The position numbers and the translations under genes are program-made. This document shows, piece after piece, positions 26,657 through 39,902 of a DNA stretch of 64,000 nucleotides. The stretch comes from Rickettsia bellii RML369-C (GTDB taxonomy: Bacteria > Pseudomonadota > Alphaproteobacteria > Rickettsiales > Rickettsiaceae): the NCBI RefSeq assembly GCF_000012385.1, contig NC_007940.1, positions 1,054,001 through 1,118,000 of the forward strand. Direction: 5' to 3'. The notes under the pieces were generated by a model that had not been told where the DNA came from, made no database searches, and was given only the letters and a program-made list of their open reading frames with translations. Positions within the stretch are counted from its first letter, which is position 1. Every line of letters begins with the position of its first letter.

Positions 26657-26892
26657 TTAATTACTTAAGAAAGCAGTTTTATATATTGTTTTCATGGCTT
26701 TAATAATTAAACTTTAGATTGGCGGTACTACAATTTGTTTTATTTTATTAGTATAACCTTTTTATACTTTATTTGCAATAATATTAATATAAGATTTTCT
26801 ACTTATGATTTACTAATAAAGAAAGTATTAAAAATTTATAGATTTTTTTATGAAATTTGTTATAAGGATTTAAAACAAACTAGCTTATACAT

Positions 26893-27408
26893 ATGCTAAG
26901 GATAGAAAAAGCTGAAGATGCATGGTTATTTAAAGGAGCAATTGTAGCATTTAAACCTAAAAGCTTTTATTATGGCAAAAACAGAGACAATATATTTAAT
27001 AACGAATTTGTATTTGGACTATTGGGTGATAGGTTTTTTCCTCATATAATGGGTGGCAAATATCTATGTTTATACTTATTTCAAATAGGCAAAACTACAA
27101 ATGAAAATATTTATTTAAATTCAGATAAGCTAGAATTAAATGAAGCAGGTTACCTAGATATGAGATTTGCTAATTTAAAAGAAATAAAAACCTTGAGGCA
27201 TTTAGTAGATTTTAATTATATAATATTAAATAGCTTTAATAAAACTTATACTATTTACATGTTAAATAACATTTTAACCTATGACCCTGATATTAACTTA
27301 TTAGATATAAACTATAATAAAGATACTCTCGCTATAACCTTAGACTGGCATAATTATAAAGAAAAAGAAAATACTAAAATATTAGGTTTTGTGGACATTT
27401 CTAATTGA
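26893..27408 (+). CDS. Hypothetical protein, 171 residues
   Basis: I do not recognise this protein. It has no signal peptide, membrane segment or low-complexity tail. It looks like a soluble mixed alpha/beta protein with several aromatic-rich strands (FVFGLLGDRFFPHIMGGKYL, then NKTYTIYMLNNILTYDPD). It stands alone after an AT-rich gap that follows the divergently transcribed ANK-B, and precedes a second unknown small gene by 76 bp on the same strand. The ATG start is the first in the frame. It may be an accessory or lineage-specific gene. No partner or pathway can be inferred. Confidence 0.55.
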   Translation: MLRIEKAEDAWLFKGAIVAFKPKSFYYGKNRDNIFNNEFVFGLLGDRFFPHIMGGKYLCLYLFQIGKTTNENIYLNSDKLELNEAGYLDMRFANLKEIKTLRHLVDFNYIILNSFNKTYTIYMLNNILTYDPDINLLDINYNKDTLAITLDWHNYKEKENTKILGFVDISN

Positions 27409-27484
27409 TTCTCATTGCAACTATAAATTAACTTCTATATTATTCCATAATATATTGATTGTTTTAAGCTCTTAAATTATTTAT

Positions 27485-27790
27485 ATGCAAATTAATTATT
27501 TGATAAGACTATTAGCTATGTATAAACAAATTTTAAAAAACATCGAAAATAAGATAGAAAGTAATAATATGACTCTTAAAACTTTAGAAGGGTTAAAAAT
27601 ATTTGGATTTGAAAACGCTAAGCGTGAGGGACTTAGCAACGTTCTCTTAGAGCTTTATAGTATTCACACAGGATTATTACATAAAGCTAATAATAAGTAT
27701 GAACAAGATTCAGAAGCCCAACTAAAATTATCTGTTGTAGACACTTTGATAGGGGATATTAATAATTTCCTTGACAACCACCCTGAATAA
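27485..27790 (+). CDS. Hypothetical small helical protein, 101 residues
   Basis: I do not recognise this protein. It is predicted by eye to be all-helical, with charged segments (YKQILKNIENKIESNNM, then KLSVVDTLIGDINNFLDN) and no signal peptide. The first twelve residues are hydrophobic, so translation may instead start at the in-frame ATG at 27521 (MYKQILKN). It follows the 171-residue gene by 76 bp and may share its transcript. The gap after it to the tRNA genes has no gene, only AT-rich DNA. Confidence 0.5.
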   Translation: MQINYLIRLLAMYKQILKNIENKIESNNMTLKTLEGLKIFGFENAKREGLSNVLLELYSIHTGLLHKANNKYEQDSEAQLKLSVVDTLIGDINNFLDNHPE

Positions 27791-28060
27791 TAAACTGTTA
27801 CAATGTTTTAAGTACTTAGGTTCTCCTATATCTTTAAAGTGCGATAGGATGGAAATTATAAAGTTATATTAGGAGTATAACGCTTAAATATCAGATTTAT
27901 CTGGAATACATTCATGATTTTTAAAGTAGTTCGAAAATTGCAAAAAAAAGGAATTTAGTAAACCTAGTATTCTCTAACCTTTCTTTAAATACCAAAAAAC
28001 TTGATTTTAAGCTATGTTTGACGTTTGATGTGTTATAAAAAAATACCAAGAACTGGAGAA

Positions 28061-28137
28061 TGGTGGGTTTGAGAAGACTTGAACTTCCGACCTCACGCTT
28101 ATCAGGCGTGTGCTCTAACCAGCTGAGCTACAAACCC
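28061..28137 (-). tRNA. tRNA-Ile (GAT)
   Basis: Complete cloverleaf on the minus strand: acceptor GGGTTTG/CAAACCC, D arm AGCTCAGCTGGTTAGAGC, anticodon loop CTGATAA with anticodon GAT, T arm with GTTCAAG, and encoded CCA (28061-28063). 77 nt. It reads isoleucine AUC/AUU codons. It stands alone, outside an rRNA operon, as expected for the split rRNA genes of Rickettsia. Confidence 0.95.
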
Positions 28138-28294
28138 ATAGTTAATTAATATTTTTAGTGTTTTGCTGTTTATCTTTTTACCTATTACTTATTAGGTTTT
28201 TCTCACACTTGTCACCAAATAGGGCTGAATTAACTATAGAATGCGAAGTTAGGATAAGAAATTATTTTAACTTCGGTAAAACGGTTAAATAATA

Positions 28295-28370
28295 TGGTGA
28301 GCTCGCCGGGATTCGAACCCGGGACCCTTTGATTAAAAGTCAAATGCTCTACCAACTGAGCTACGAGCTC
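28295..28370 (-). tRNA. tRNA-Lys (TTT)
   Basis: Complete 76-nt cloverleaf on the minus strand: acceptor GAGCTCG/CGAGCTC, D arm AGCTCAGTTGGTAGAGC, anticodon loop CTTTTAA with anticodon TTT, T arm GTTCGAA, encoded CCA at 28295-28297. It lies 157 bp upstream of tRNA-Ile in the same direction, possibly one transcript. Confidence 0.95.
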
Positions 28371-28432
28371 TTAAATATATATTTATACTAGGTGTCATCC
28401 CACGACTTGTCCAGCGTTGTTGTATGATTCAT

Positions 28433-28552
28433 AATGTCATTCTCAGCAACGGCGGGAATCCAGAAAAAAGCATAAATACAATAAGCTCTTAGAAATAAAA
28501 GCTCGATTTATCTCGCTTTATACTGGATTCCTGCTTTCGCAGGAATGACATA
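28433..28552. repeat. Palindromic element, GTCATT class
   Basis: Arms AATGTCATTCTC at 28433 and AGGAATGACATA ending 28552, with the shared AAAGCTCGATTTATCTCGCT core. The 319-bp gap between tRNA-Lys and kdsB holds this element and, near 28392, a broken piece of another (GTCATCCCACGACTTG). Confidence 0.8.
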
Positions 28553-28689
28553 ACAATTAGACCACCGTAGCCAATTTTTGAAATAAATCAAATATTGGTA
28601 TATATTTAAAAATTATGTTTTACTTTATCGCTGAAAAAGGCTAATCTGTCAACAATTATTTTCGGATTTAATTTAAATAAGGTAAATTC

Positions 28690-29424
28690 ATGAAGCATCA
28701 AGACGTTGCTATAATTATCCCTTCCCGTCTTAGCTCAACTAGACTTACACGTAAACCTCTACAGCTAATCGGCTCATCTACTTTAATCGAACGTGTATTT
28801 AAACAAGTAAATCAAACTAATCTTGAACATATTTATGTTGCGACTGATTCACAGGAAATAGCAAGCGTAATTGAAAAGCTCGGCGGAAAAGTTATATTTA
28901 CCGATAGTAATATTCCAACCGGTACTGATCGTACTTATGAAGCTTTTAAGTTAATTCCAAATAATCAAAATATTAATTATATAGTTAATGTGCAAGGTGA
29001 TATGCCTTTCATTGAACCGGAATCAATTTTAAAAGTAATAGAAGATTTAAAAAATAGCAAATATGATATTGTAACTCCTGTAGTAAAAGTAGAGAAAGAT
29101 TCAGTAGAAGCTGCAAGTAATGTTACTGTAGCTATTGACTCTAAAGGAAAAGCCATATATTTTTCACGTAGTCTTATTCCAAATGGTGCGGAAGAATTTT
29201 TATATCACGTGGGGATGTACGGATTTCGTAAAAGTGCTTTAGAAAGATTCGTTGCTCTTGAACCGACATTTTTAGAGAAAACAGAACGCTTAGAGCAATT
29301 ACGACTTCTTGAAAATGGCATGACAATCGGCACATGCTTAGTTAATAACGTCCCCATTTCGGTAGATACACCTGAAGATTTAAGCAAAGCAGTAAAATTT
29401 TATGAAAAGAGTAAATTAGTTTAA
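28690..29424 (+). CDS. kdsB: 3-deoxy-manno-octulosonate cytidylyltransferase
   Basis: Activates KDO as CMP-KDO for lipopolysaccharide core synthesis, in the cytosol. 244 residues, usual length. The N-terminal nucleotide-binding motif reads [16 protein letters not shown] (about 9-24), the middle has [13 protein letters not shown] (about 97-109) with the metal-binding Asp, and the C-terminus has ISVDTPEDL (about 225-233) with the second acidic site. It is followed three bases later by pyrG, so CMP-KDO synthesis and its CTP supply are co-transcribed, a sensible pairing. Confidence 0.96.
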   Translation: MKHQDVAIIIPSRLSSTRLTRKPLQLIGSSTLIERVFKQVNQTNLEHIYVATDSQEIASVIEKLGGKVIFTDSNIPTGTDRTYEAFKLIPNNQNINYIVNVQGDMPFIEPESILKVIEDLKNSKYDIVTPVVKVEKDSVEAASNVTVAIDSKGKAIYFSRSLIPNGAEEFLYHVGMYGFRKSALERFVALEPTFLEKTERLEQLRLLENGMTIGTCLVNNVPISVDTPEDLSKAVKFYEKSKLV

Positions 29425-29427
29425 AGA

Positions 29428-31050
29428 ATGGTGCGTTTTATCTTTATTACAGGCGGAGTAGTTTCATCTTTAGGTAAAGGTCTAACTGCCGCTTCTCTTG
29501 CAATGCTTTTGCAAGCAAAAGGTTTTAAAGTTTGTTTACGGAAACTAGACCCTTATTTAAATGTTGACCCTGGAACAATGAACCCTCATCAACATGGCGA
29601 AGTATATGTTACCGATGACGGGGCTGAAACCGATCTTGACCTCGGGCATTATGAGCGTTTTACAGGGGTGCCTGCTTGTAAGTTTGATAATATCACAACA
29701 GGTGCTGTATATTCGAAACTACTTAAGGAAGAAAGATTAGGAAATTATACCGGTCTTACTGTACAGGTTATTCCGCATGTTACAAATATAATAAAAGATT
29801 TTATACTTTCCAACACTAAAGGTTTTGATTTTGTACTTTGCGAAATAGGCGGTACAGTAGGCGATATTGAAGGGTTACCTTTTTTTGAAGCCATAAGACA
29901 AATCGGAAATGAATTAAAAAGCAAACAATGTTTATTTATTCATCTAACTTTATTACCATATGTTAAAACTGCTCGTGAGCTAAAAACTAAACCTACTCAA
30001 CATTCTGTAAAAGAACTCCGCACTATCGGTATTTCGCCGAATATTTTAGTGTGCCGAGCAGAACGCAAAATTGCTAAAAGCGAAATAGAAAAAATAGCTC
30101 TATTTTGTAATATAGACCCTGAATATGTTATTCCGGCAATAGATCAGAAAAATATATATTTAGTACCTCTTGCTTACCATGATTATGGACTTGACAATAA
30201 AGTGTTAAAATTTTTTAATCTTACTATTGCACCTTCTAAATTAAATAGATGGCATGATATAATTGAAAGATTAAAAGAATCTCATTCAAAGGTACGAATC
30301 GCTATTATAGCTAAATATCATAAATTAAAAGATGCTTATAAGTCGGTAATCGAAGCTCTTGACCATGCTGGTATATATCATAAATATAAAGTTGATTTAG
30401 TATGGATAAATGCAGAAAATGTAACCAATGAAAATATTTCTAAAAAATTATTAGGTGTTGACGGAATATTAGTGCCAGGTGGATTTGGTGAGCGAGCAAC
30501 AGAAGGAAAGATCTTAGCAGTAAATTATGCTCGAACTAATAATATACCTTTTTTTGGTATATGTCTTGGGATGCAGCTTGCTGCTATTGAAATAGCTCGT
30601 AATTTAGTAGGTCTTAAAGATGCTGTAACGGAAGAGTTTAAAACAGCTGGTACAAAAATTATTGAAAGAATAAGCAAACATGATGAGGATTTTAATCCAT
30701 CAGATATCACAATAGAAAATATAAAAAAGACCATGCGTCTTGGTTCTTATACATGTAATTTAGTATCGGATAGTATTACTGCTAATGCATATGGAGAACT
30801 TAAAATAAGTGAACGACATCGTCATAGATACAAATTCAACAATGATTTTCAAGATATTTTTGAAAAAAATGGCGTAAAGTTTAGCGGATTTTCAGAAGAT
30901 AAAAAGATTGTGGAAGCAATTGAATTACCAAAACTATTATGGTTTGTGGGGGTACAATTTCATCCGGAGTTTAAATCAAAACCTTTTGAAGCCCATCCTC
31001 TATTTATTAGATTTGTTGAAGCTGCGATTAAATATAATAAAAATAATTAA
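29428..31050 (+). CDS. pyrG: CTP synthase
   Basis: Glutamine-dependent amination of UTP to CTP. 540 residues in two domains: the N-terminal synthase (1-265) with [20 protein letters not shown] (P-loop) and [20 protein letters not shown], and the C-terminal class I glutamine amidotransferase (about 290-540) with [11 protein letters not shown], the nucleophile in [11 protein letters not shown] (Cys near 378) and the His/Glu pair in [10 protein letters not shown]. The length is normal. It lies three bases after kdsB and 105 bp before tlc. Rickettsia can import nucleotides from the host, so its presence shows CTP is still made. Confidence 0.97.
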   Translation: MVRFIFITGGVVSSLGKGLTAASLAMLLQAKGFKVCLRKLDPYLNVDPGTMNPHQHGEVYVTDDGAETDLDLGHYERFTGVPACKFDNITTGAVYSKLLKEERLGNYTGLTVQVIPHVTNIIKDFILSNTKGFDFVLCEIGGTVGDIEGLPFFEAIRQIGNELKSKQCLFIHLTLLPYVKTARELKTKPTQHSVKELRTIGISPNILVCRAERKIAKSEIEKIALFCNIDPEYVIPAIDQKNIYLVPLAYHDYGLDNKVLKFFNLTIAPSKLNRWHDIIERLKESHSKVRIAIIAKYHKLKDAYKSVIEALDHAGIYHKYKVDLVWINAENVTNENISKKLLGVDGILVPGGFGERATEGKILAVNYARTNNIPFFGICLGMQLAAIEIARNLVGLKDAVTEEFKTAGTKIIERISKHDEDFNPSDITIENIKKTMRLGSYTCNLVSDSITANAYGELKISERHRHRYKFNNDFQDIFEKNGVKFSGFSEDKKIVEAIELPKLLWFVGVQFHPEFKSKPFEAHPLFIRFVEAAIKYNKNN

Positions 31051-31078
31051 CAATATATTATGATTTTATTTAAAAATC

Positions 31079-31107
31079 TTGACATAACTTTTAATATAGT
31101 CTAGGTT
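31079..31107 (+). promoter_or_regulatory. Candidate promoter for tlc
   Basis: A good -35 TTGACA (31079-31084), a 17-bp spacer and a weak -10 TAGGTT (31102-31107) stand 49 bp upstream of the translocase start. Another TATAGT inside the spacer could serve with a different -35. Moderate evidence only. Confidence 0.35.
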
Positions 31108-31134
31108 GCATTGGAGTTCTTTAACACTCTATAA

Positions 31135-32679
<1,545 letters not shown>

Positions 32680-32790
32680 AATCATTTTCATTCTGTCGCA
32701 GCTCTGCCTGCATGGATCATTCTCCTGCTGTCATCTCGTGATTTATGAACTAGATGACTACCTTAGGGCGTTTTTCGATCCACACGGGCA

Positions 32791-32910
32791 ATGCCTTCCC
32801 GCAGAAGCGGAAATCCAAGAAAAAAAGTCTAAATACAGCAATTTTTTAGAATATAAAAGCTCGATTTATCTCGCTTTATGCTAGATTCCTGCCTCTGCGG
32901 GAATGACATA
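32791..32910. repeat. Palindromic element, GTCATTCCCGC class
   Basis: Left arm ATGCCTTCCCGCAGAAGCGG at 32791 and right arm TGCGGGAATGACATA ending 32910, with the AAAGCTCGATTTATCTCGCT core. It lies between tlc and the DUF2945 gene. Adjacent DNA (32693-32790) contains fragments of the other classes. Confidence 0.75.
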
Positions 32911-32975
32911 GAATAAAAACTGTCCGGTACTATAGTATAATACATACATACAAAAAACATATTATAAATAATACG

Positions 32976-33194
32976 ATGTCAAATTTTCATAAAGAAGGTT
33001 CTACAGTTTTTTGGAAATGGTACGGAAAAAAGCTCAAGGGTACAGTTCAAAAAGTTTATTATGATCCTATAATTAAAAAGATTAAAGATAAAGAAATTAA
33101 ACGTAACGCTAGTGAGCAAAATCCAGCTTATTATATTAAAGGAGATAATGACAAACACGTCTTAAAATTACATTCTGAACTAATTAATATATAA
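32976..33194 (+). CDS. DUF2945/HVA1-type small protein
   Basis: 72 residues matching the small Tudor-like DUF2945 (hypervirulence-associated HVA1) family by the run FHKEGSTVFWKWYGKKLKGT near the start, the Lys-rich middle KKIKDKEIKRNASEQNPAYY and the end HVLKLHSELINI. It is soluble, with no signal peptide. The function in bacteria is unknown. It stands alone. A ribosome site is not obvious (the upstream DNA is AT-rich). Family assignment is fairly confident, function none. Confidence 0.75.
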   Translation: MSNFHKEGSTVFWKWYGKKLKGTVQKVYYDPIIKKIKDKEIKRNASEQNPAYYIKGDNDKHVLKLHSELINI

Positions 33195-33355
33195 ATTTCA
33201 TAATTATGAACAAAAAATATCAAATCTTAATATGATTGATAATAAATAAATTAAAAATCATCGTAAACTGCCTAAACTTGCTTTAGCTGTCATTCTTAGC
33301 TTTTATTCATGCTATTATTAAACTTAATTCTTATTGACCTATATTATGGATGTTG

Positions 33356-33485
33356 GTACAGCATGTTTCAAAAAGGTCTAGACAAGATGAATTTAAAGGT
33401 GAGTCTGCACAGCGTAGATAACTACGTGAACACAGGCAAATCCTACAAAATTCGCTTGTATCTACCTTTATGGAATGTGCTGTAC
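33356..33485. repeat. Possible palindromic element downstream of acpS
   Basis: GTACAGCA at 33356-33363 is repeated inverted as TGCTGTAC at 33478-33485, right at the acpS stop. The ~110 bp between are not AT-rich like the rest of the gap and do not match the other repeat classes here. It could be a further palindromic family. The 33195-33355 part of the gap shows nothing. Confidence 0.4.
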
Positions 33486-33869
33486 TTATAAAATAATTTT
33501 CTCAACAACTACAAAAGCTACACAAATGGGGTAATCATCAGAAAGGGAAAGATGGATATTAAAAGGAGGAAGTTTTTGAGTATAGAGTGAATCTATCTTT
33601 ACTATTGGCTTGCCTAACTCATCATTAAGCAGCGTGATATCTTTAAAATTAATACCACGCCCTATACCAACGCCAAAAGCTTTACTAATTGCTTCTTTAG
33701 CAGCAAAACGCTTTGCCAAAAAAGTAACATGACTTTCTTTCTTTAGCAAAGCAAATTTTTTTAATTCTTCGGTATTTAAAATTCTTTTAGGAAAAATTTC
33801 TGGATATAACTTTATTATCTTTTCAATTCTAGGAATCTGTACTATATCCGTACCAACACCTATAATCAT
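33486..33869 (-). CDS. acpS: Holo-[acyl-carrier-protein] synthase
   Basis: Transfers 4'-phosphopantetheine from CoA to acyl carrier protein, needed for fatty acid synthesis. 127 residues. The N-terminal Mg-binding block reads [18 protein letters not shown] (Asp8), and the second signature [20 protein letters not shown] (about 57-76) carries the Glu ligand and Lys. The length is normal. The ATG directly follows the rpoZ stop (33870), so the two are in one transcript and probably coupled. Assignment is firm. Confidence 0.95.
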   Translation of the reverse strand: MIIGVGTDIVQIPRIEKIIKLYPEIFPKRILNTEELKKFALLKKESHVTFLAKRFAAKEAISKAFGVGIGRGINFKDITLLNDELGKPIVKIDSLYTQKLPPFNIHLSLSDDYPICVAFVVVEKIIL

Positions 33870-34250
33870 TTATTTATCTTCAAAGTCTTCACCGGTTTCT
33901 TCAGTAAAAATTTGATCATCTAAATCAGAATAATCTTCTCCGATATAAACTTCTGGTAAATATTCAAATTTTTCTTCTAAATCTTCTGACTCATCTTGTT
34001 CAACAATAGGCTCTATTCTACTTCTTGTACGTAGGCTATTAATAAAATCTTGTTCCAACTGAGCTACTGATACTTTTCCGGAAGCAATTCTGCGTAATGC
34101 AATAACCGGAGGTTTATCACGCTTTTCTTTCTTGCTTTGATTAGTTTCTACTTTATAGTTTAATAACTTAGCATATCTAGTTGCATAAATAACTAGCTGA
34201 AACCTATCAGGTATAACTTTACTACAATCTTCTGTTGTAATTCTTGCCAT
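33870..34250 (-). CDS. rpoZ: DNA-directed RNA polymerase omega subunit
   Basis: Small subunit that helps assemble RNA polymerase. 126 residues, somewhat longer than the E. coli protein (91). The start [20 protein letters not shown] and the helix [20 protein letters not shown] (here [10 protein letters not shown]) are diagnostic. The extra length is an acidic C-terminal tail (about 88-126, [14 protein letters not shown] and similar), as in other rickettsiae. It sits directly before acpS on the same strand. Confidence 0.95.
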   Translation of the reverse strand: MARITTEDCSKVIPDRFQLVIYATRYAKLLNYKVETNQSKKEKRDKPPVIALRRIASGKVSVAQLEQDFINSLRTRSRIEPIVEQDESEDLEEKFEYLPEVYIGEDYSDLDDQIFTEETGEDFEDK

Positions 34251-34395
34251 TATTCTCTCCGTTAAAATAATAAATTTTTTATGTTATTAAGTTCTTGTGT
34301 CATCTAGTTGCTTGCTATGTGTTATTGCATGACTCATATATTATTTCCGCCTACGCAGTGCGGCATTGCCTGCGTGGATCGAATAACGTGATCGG

Positions 34396-34497
34396 TGTCA
34401 TCTAGTTGCTCGACCACGGTATCCAGAAAATAATAAAAAATACTAATTTTATTAGTATTTTTAACTGGATCCCGTGAATAAATCACGGGGGATGACA
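34396..34497. repeat. Palindromic element, GTCATC class with an ATTAGTATT core
   Basis: Left arm TGTCATCTAGTTGC at 34396, a hairpin core AATACTAATTTTATTAGTATT near 34438-34458, and a right arm ending GATGACA at 34497. The 34251-34621 gap also holds fragments of other repeats (GTCATCTAGTTGC at 34299; GCATTGCCTGCGTGGATC at 34363). No gene is seen in it. Confidence 0.7.
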
Positions 34498-34621
34498 GGG
34501 GTAAATGATCCACGCAAGCCAGCCTTAAGCAGGAATGACATACAAGGCATTTTTCGAGCCATGCAACAACCTAGGTACAAATCACGGCATGACATTAACC
34601 TATAACAATAAATAATTTGTA

Positions 34622-35881
34622 TTATACTCTTTTTATATCCGCACCGCAATTATTTAATTTCTTCTCTAAATTCTGAAAACCACGATCTAAATGATATATT
34701 CGGTGCAATACTGTTTCACTATCAGTACTTAGACCTGCTAATATCAACGATACCGAAGCTCTAAGGTCACTTGCCATAACTTCCGCACCTTTTAAGCCTT
34801 TAACACCTTGTACTATTGCTTGATTACCTCGCACTGTTATATCTGCACCCATTCTACATAATTCAGGCACGTGCATAAAACGATTCTCAAAAATATTTTC
34901 GGTAATTATTGAAGAACCTTGGCTAATAGTCATAAGACTCATGAATTGTGCTTGTAAATCGGTAGCAAAGCCTGGATATGGATTAGTTTCTAAATTTACA
35001 GCATTTAACTTATCTGCATAAGTTACCTGCACTCCATTATCTATAGGCATAACTTTTATACCTGTTTCAATCAGTTTTAAAGCGATATTTTCTATGATAT
35101 GATAATCAATGCCGTAAAGTTTTAAATCACCTTTAGTAATAGCTGCGGCAAACATATAAGTCCCTGCCTCTATACGATCAGGTAGAACCCTGTAACTTGC
35201 TTCACTTAAAGAATCTTTGCCGTTTATTCTTATTTCGCTTGTACCAATTCCGGAAATATCTGCACCCATCTTATTAAGACAGTTACATAAATCCACTATT
35301 TCAGGCTCTCTAGCACAGTTAAATAGCAATGTTTCACCATCTGCTAGAACGGCTGCAAGTACGGCATTGATAGTAGCTCCAACCGAAATTTTATCAAAAA
35401 TGAAATGAGTACCTTTTAAACGCCCTGCCGTTGAAGCATTAATATAACCATCTTCAATTGTAATTTCAGCTCCCATAGCCTTTAAAACTGCAATATGCAG
35501 ATCTACTTGTCTTGCTCCAATAGCACAACCACCAGGTAGAGATACTTTTGCTTTACCATAACGGCTAAGCAGAGGACCAAGCACCCAAATAGATGCTCTC
35601 ATCTTACGAACTATCTCATAATCTGCTGTTAAGTTATTGATATTTGCAGCATTAATTACTAATTCGAACTCATTTTCATGTTCTATTATTTCAATGCCTG
35701 CTCCATGACTTTTTAGCAATTCTTTCATAGTACTAACATCCGTTAATTTTGGAACATTAGTAATATGTAGTTTATCGGTCAGTATAGAAGCTGCCATAAT
35801 AGGAAGCACGGCGTTTTTAGCACCGCTAATATTGATAATACCTTTAAGAGGTTTACCGCCGTGAATAATTAATTTTTGCAT
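34622..35881 (-). CDS. murA: UDP-N-acetylglucosamine 1-carboxyvinyltransferase
   Basis: First committed step of peptidoglycan synthesis: adds enolpyruvate from PEP to UDP-GlcNAc. 419 residues, normal length. The start [20 protein letters not shown], with [13 protein letters not shown] following, holds the catalytic Lys. The nucleophile Cys is in [15 protein letters not shown] (near 117), so fosfomycin sensitivity is predicted. [12 protein letters not shown] and the C-terminal RRA-type segment [13 protein letters not shown] are also conserved. The ATG at 35881 was chosen because the in-frame upstream extension to 35941 is made of repeat sequence ([12 protein letters not shown]). It is monocistronic, with repeat DNA on both sides. 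Confidence 0.95.
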   Translation of the reverse strand: MQKLIIHGGKPLKGIINISGAKNAVLPIMAASILTDKLHITNVPKLTDVSTMKELLKSHGAGIEIIEHENEFELVINAANINNLTADYEIVRKMRASIWVLGPLLSRYGKAKVSLPGGCAIGARQVDLHIAVLKAMGAEITIEDGYINASTAGRLKGTHFIFDKISVGATINAVLAAVLADGETLLFNCAREPEIVDLCNCLNKMGADISGIGTSEIRINGKDSLSEASYRVLPDRIEAGTYMFAAAITKGDLKLYGIDYHIIENIALKLIETGIKVMPIDNGVQVTYADKLNAVNLETNPYPGFATDLQAQFMSLMTISQGSSIITENIFENRFMHVPELCRMGADITVRGNQAIVQGVKGLKGAEVMASDLRASVSLILAGLSTDSETVLHRIYHLDRGFQNLEKKLNNCGADIKRV

Positions 35882-35935
35882 AAATATTTTGTGATGAATT
35901 TTAACGTCATTGCGTGGCTTGGACCTAGCGTTTGA

Positions 35936-36043
35936 TGTCATCCCGTGGCTTGACCACGGGATTCAGCATAAAGCGAGAAACCTGAGCTTTTTATATTTGT
36001 ATTTTTTATTTACTGGATCCCGTGGACAAGCCACGGGATGACA
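35936..36043. repeat. Palindromic element, GTCATCCCGTGG...CCACGGGATGAC class
   Basis: Exact arms TGTCATCCCGTGGCTTG at 35936 and CCACGGGATGACA ending 36043. It lies between murA and gyrB, and both arms contain the IS110 target motif. Confidence 0.85.
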
Positions 36044-36046
36044 ATG

Positions 36047-38479
<2,433 letters not shown>

Positions 38480-38500
38480 TTATTAAGATAAATAAAAAGC

Positions 38501-38628
38501 TAGTAGACGAAGTTTTATTTGGAAAAGAGCAAGGCGTCCCCCAGCTGATAACCGGAGCGTACATATAGTATAGTAGCGGATTATCAGCAAAAGACAACGT
38601 AGCCAATTTTTCAAATAAAACGAGTATA
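38501..38628. repeat. Palindromic element, GTAGACGAAGTT class
   Basis: Left arm TAGTAGACGAAGTTTTATTT at 38501 and inverted right arm AAATAAAACGAGTATA ending 38628, with GAGCAAGGCGTCC next to the left arm. It fills the gap between gyrB and the HAD gene. Confidence 0.75.
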
Positions 38629-38710
38629 CTTTGTATTTGTTGCTAGAGACAATAAAAATAACTATAACGGAACTTATCAGATTAGTAAATGTAAATATGA
38701 TAAGATAACA

Positions 38711-39571
38711 ATGGATAAATTAAAGCTAAAAAATATTTTTGATGTGATGGATGATTATGACGTATTTTTGTTTGATCTTTGGGGTGTAGTAGTTGAAGGC
38801 GGGCATACCTACCCTAATGTTGTGCAGAATATTAATAAAATTATTGAACAAAAAAAAGTATATTTTGTTACTAATGCTCCGAGAAATATTTTTTCTCTGC
38901 ATCAGACACTCAAATCTTGGGGATTAAACGCTAAACCAGAAATGATTATTAACTCTGGTGAAGTAGCTGTGCAGATGATTTTAGAAAGTAAAGAGCGTTT
39001 TGGTATTGAAAAGCCGATAATATATCATTTAGGTCATCTAGAAAATGATATCATAAACGGCATACAGTGCCCTATCACTGATGATATTCAAAAAGCTAAT
39101 ATTCTCCTAATGACAATTTATAGAGATGAAAGTAAAAATTTAGATTTAAACGAATTTGATGAGCTATTTAAAATTGTCGTAGAACGCAAGATAGTCAATA
39201 TTTGTGCTAATCCTGACCTTGGGATAAATCAACACGGAATTTATAGATATTGTAGCGGTTATTATGCTCAGAAAATAATACAGCTAGGCGGTAAAGTAAT
39301 CTATAGCGGTAAACCTTACGAGGAGATATATAGCAAAGTTTTACAAGAATGTCCTAATATACCTAAGAATCGTATGTTAATGATAGGCGATACTTTTTAT
39401 ACTGACATACTTGCAGCTAATTGGCTTGGCATAGATTCAGGTTTAGTTTTAACAGGTAATTCTAGGGATTATCACCTCGAGTTTGGTAATATTGACGATA
39501 AGCTATCTAATTTAAGAAAAGCAGCCGAAAAACAATCGGTTATGCCGAGTTTTGTAGTAAGTTTGTCTTGA
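38711..39571 (+). CDS. HAD-superfamily class IIA hydrolase
   Basis: 286 residues of the class IIA HAD phosphatase family (NagD-like; the TIGR01459 group of alphaproteobacteria). Motif I reads FLFDLWGVVVEGGHTYP (about 19-35), in which the nucleophile Asp and the second acid position (D-L-W) are changed from the usual DxD. Motif II is YFVTNAPRN (about 56-64). Motif III/IV is SGKPYEEIYSK followed by MLMIGDTFYTDILAANWLG (about 220-240) with the Mg-binding GDxxxxD. The substrate is unknown. It is monocistronic on the plus strand. Confidence 0.85.
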   Translation: MDKLKLKNIFDVMDDYDVFLFDLWGVVVEGGHTYPNVVQNINKIIEQKKVYFVTNAPRNIFSLHQTLKSWGLNAKPEMIINSGEVAVQMILESKERFGIEKPIIYHLGHLENDIINGIQCPITDDIQKANILLMTIYRDESKNLDLNEFDELFKIVVERKIVNICANPDLGINQHGIYRYCSGYYAQKIIQLGGKVIYSGKPYEEIYSKVLQECPNIPKNRMLMIGDTFYTDILAANWLGIDSGLVLTGNSRDYHLEFGNIDDKLSNLRKAAEKQSVMPSFVVSLS

Positions 39572-39595
39572 TGACGTCATTGCGAGCGAGCAATA

Positions 39596-39755
39596 TATGT
39601 CATTCCCGCAAAAGCGGGAATCCAGTCAATTATATTGTCATCCCGTGATTTATTCACGGGATCTTGTGCCATAGAATGTGTCCTAAGATACTGCGATCAA
39701 GCGAGCTAGTATGACAGACTTTTTTCTGGATTCTCGCTTTTAGCTCGGAATGACA
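39596..39755. repeat. Nested palindromic elements (GTCATTCCCGC element split by a GTCATCCCGTG element)
   Basis: Outer arms TATGTCATTCCCGC (39596) and CTCGGAATGACA (to 39755) surround an inner element that starts GTCATCCCGTG at 39637 and ends TATGAC near 39715. The outer element's own arms continue on each side of it. It lies between the HAD gene and tRNA-Leu. Confidence 0.65.
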
Positions 39756-39808
39756 AAAAAGAACTCTATTGATGTTATACTAATAATCTGCTATACAAGA
39801 AGCCTTAA

Positions 39809-39895
39809 GCGGTCGTGGCGAAATTGGTAGACGCGCAGCATTGAGGGTGCTGTTCTGTAAAAAGATTGGAAGTTCAAGTCTTCTCGACCGCACCA
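39809..39895 (+). tRNA. tRNA-Leu (GAG)
   Basis: Complete 87-nt class II tRNA with acceptor GCGGTCG/CGACCGC, D arm GTGGCGAAATTGGTAGACGC, anticodon stem CAGCA/TGCTG with loop TTGAGGG giving GAG, a variable arm, T arm GTTCAAG and encoded CCA at 39893-39895. It reads leucine CUU/CUC codons. It stands alone. Confidence 0.94.
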
Positions 39896-39902
39896 ACTTC
39901 AA

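Noticed and set aside
33309..33491. 60-residue open frame next to acpS
   Set aside because: It overlaps an inverted-repeat region and the acpS end, with no recognisable protein features.
35882..35941. Longer start for murA adding 20 residues
   Set aside because: The extension is palindromic repeat sequence, and the family start MQKLIIHGG fits at 35881.
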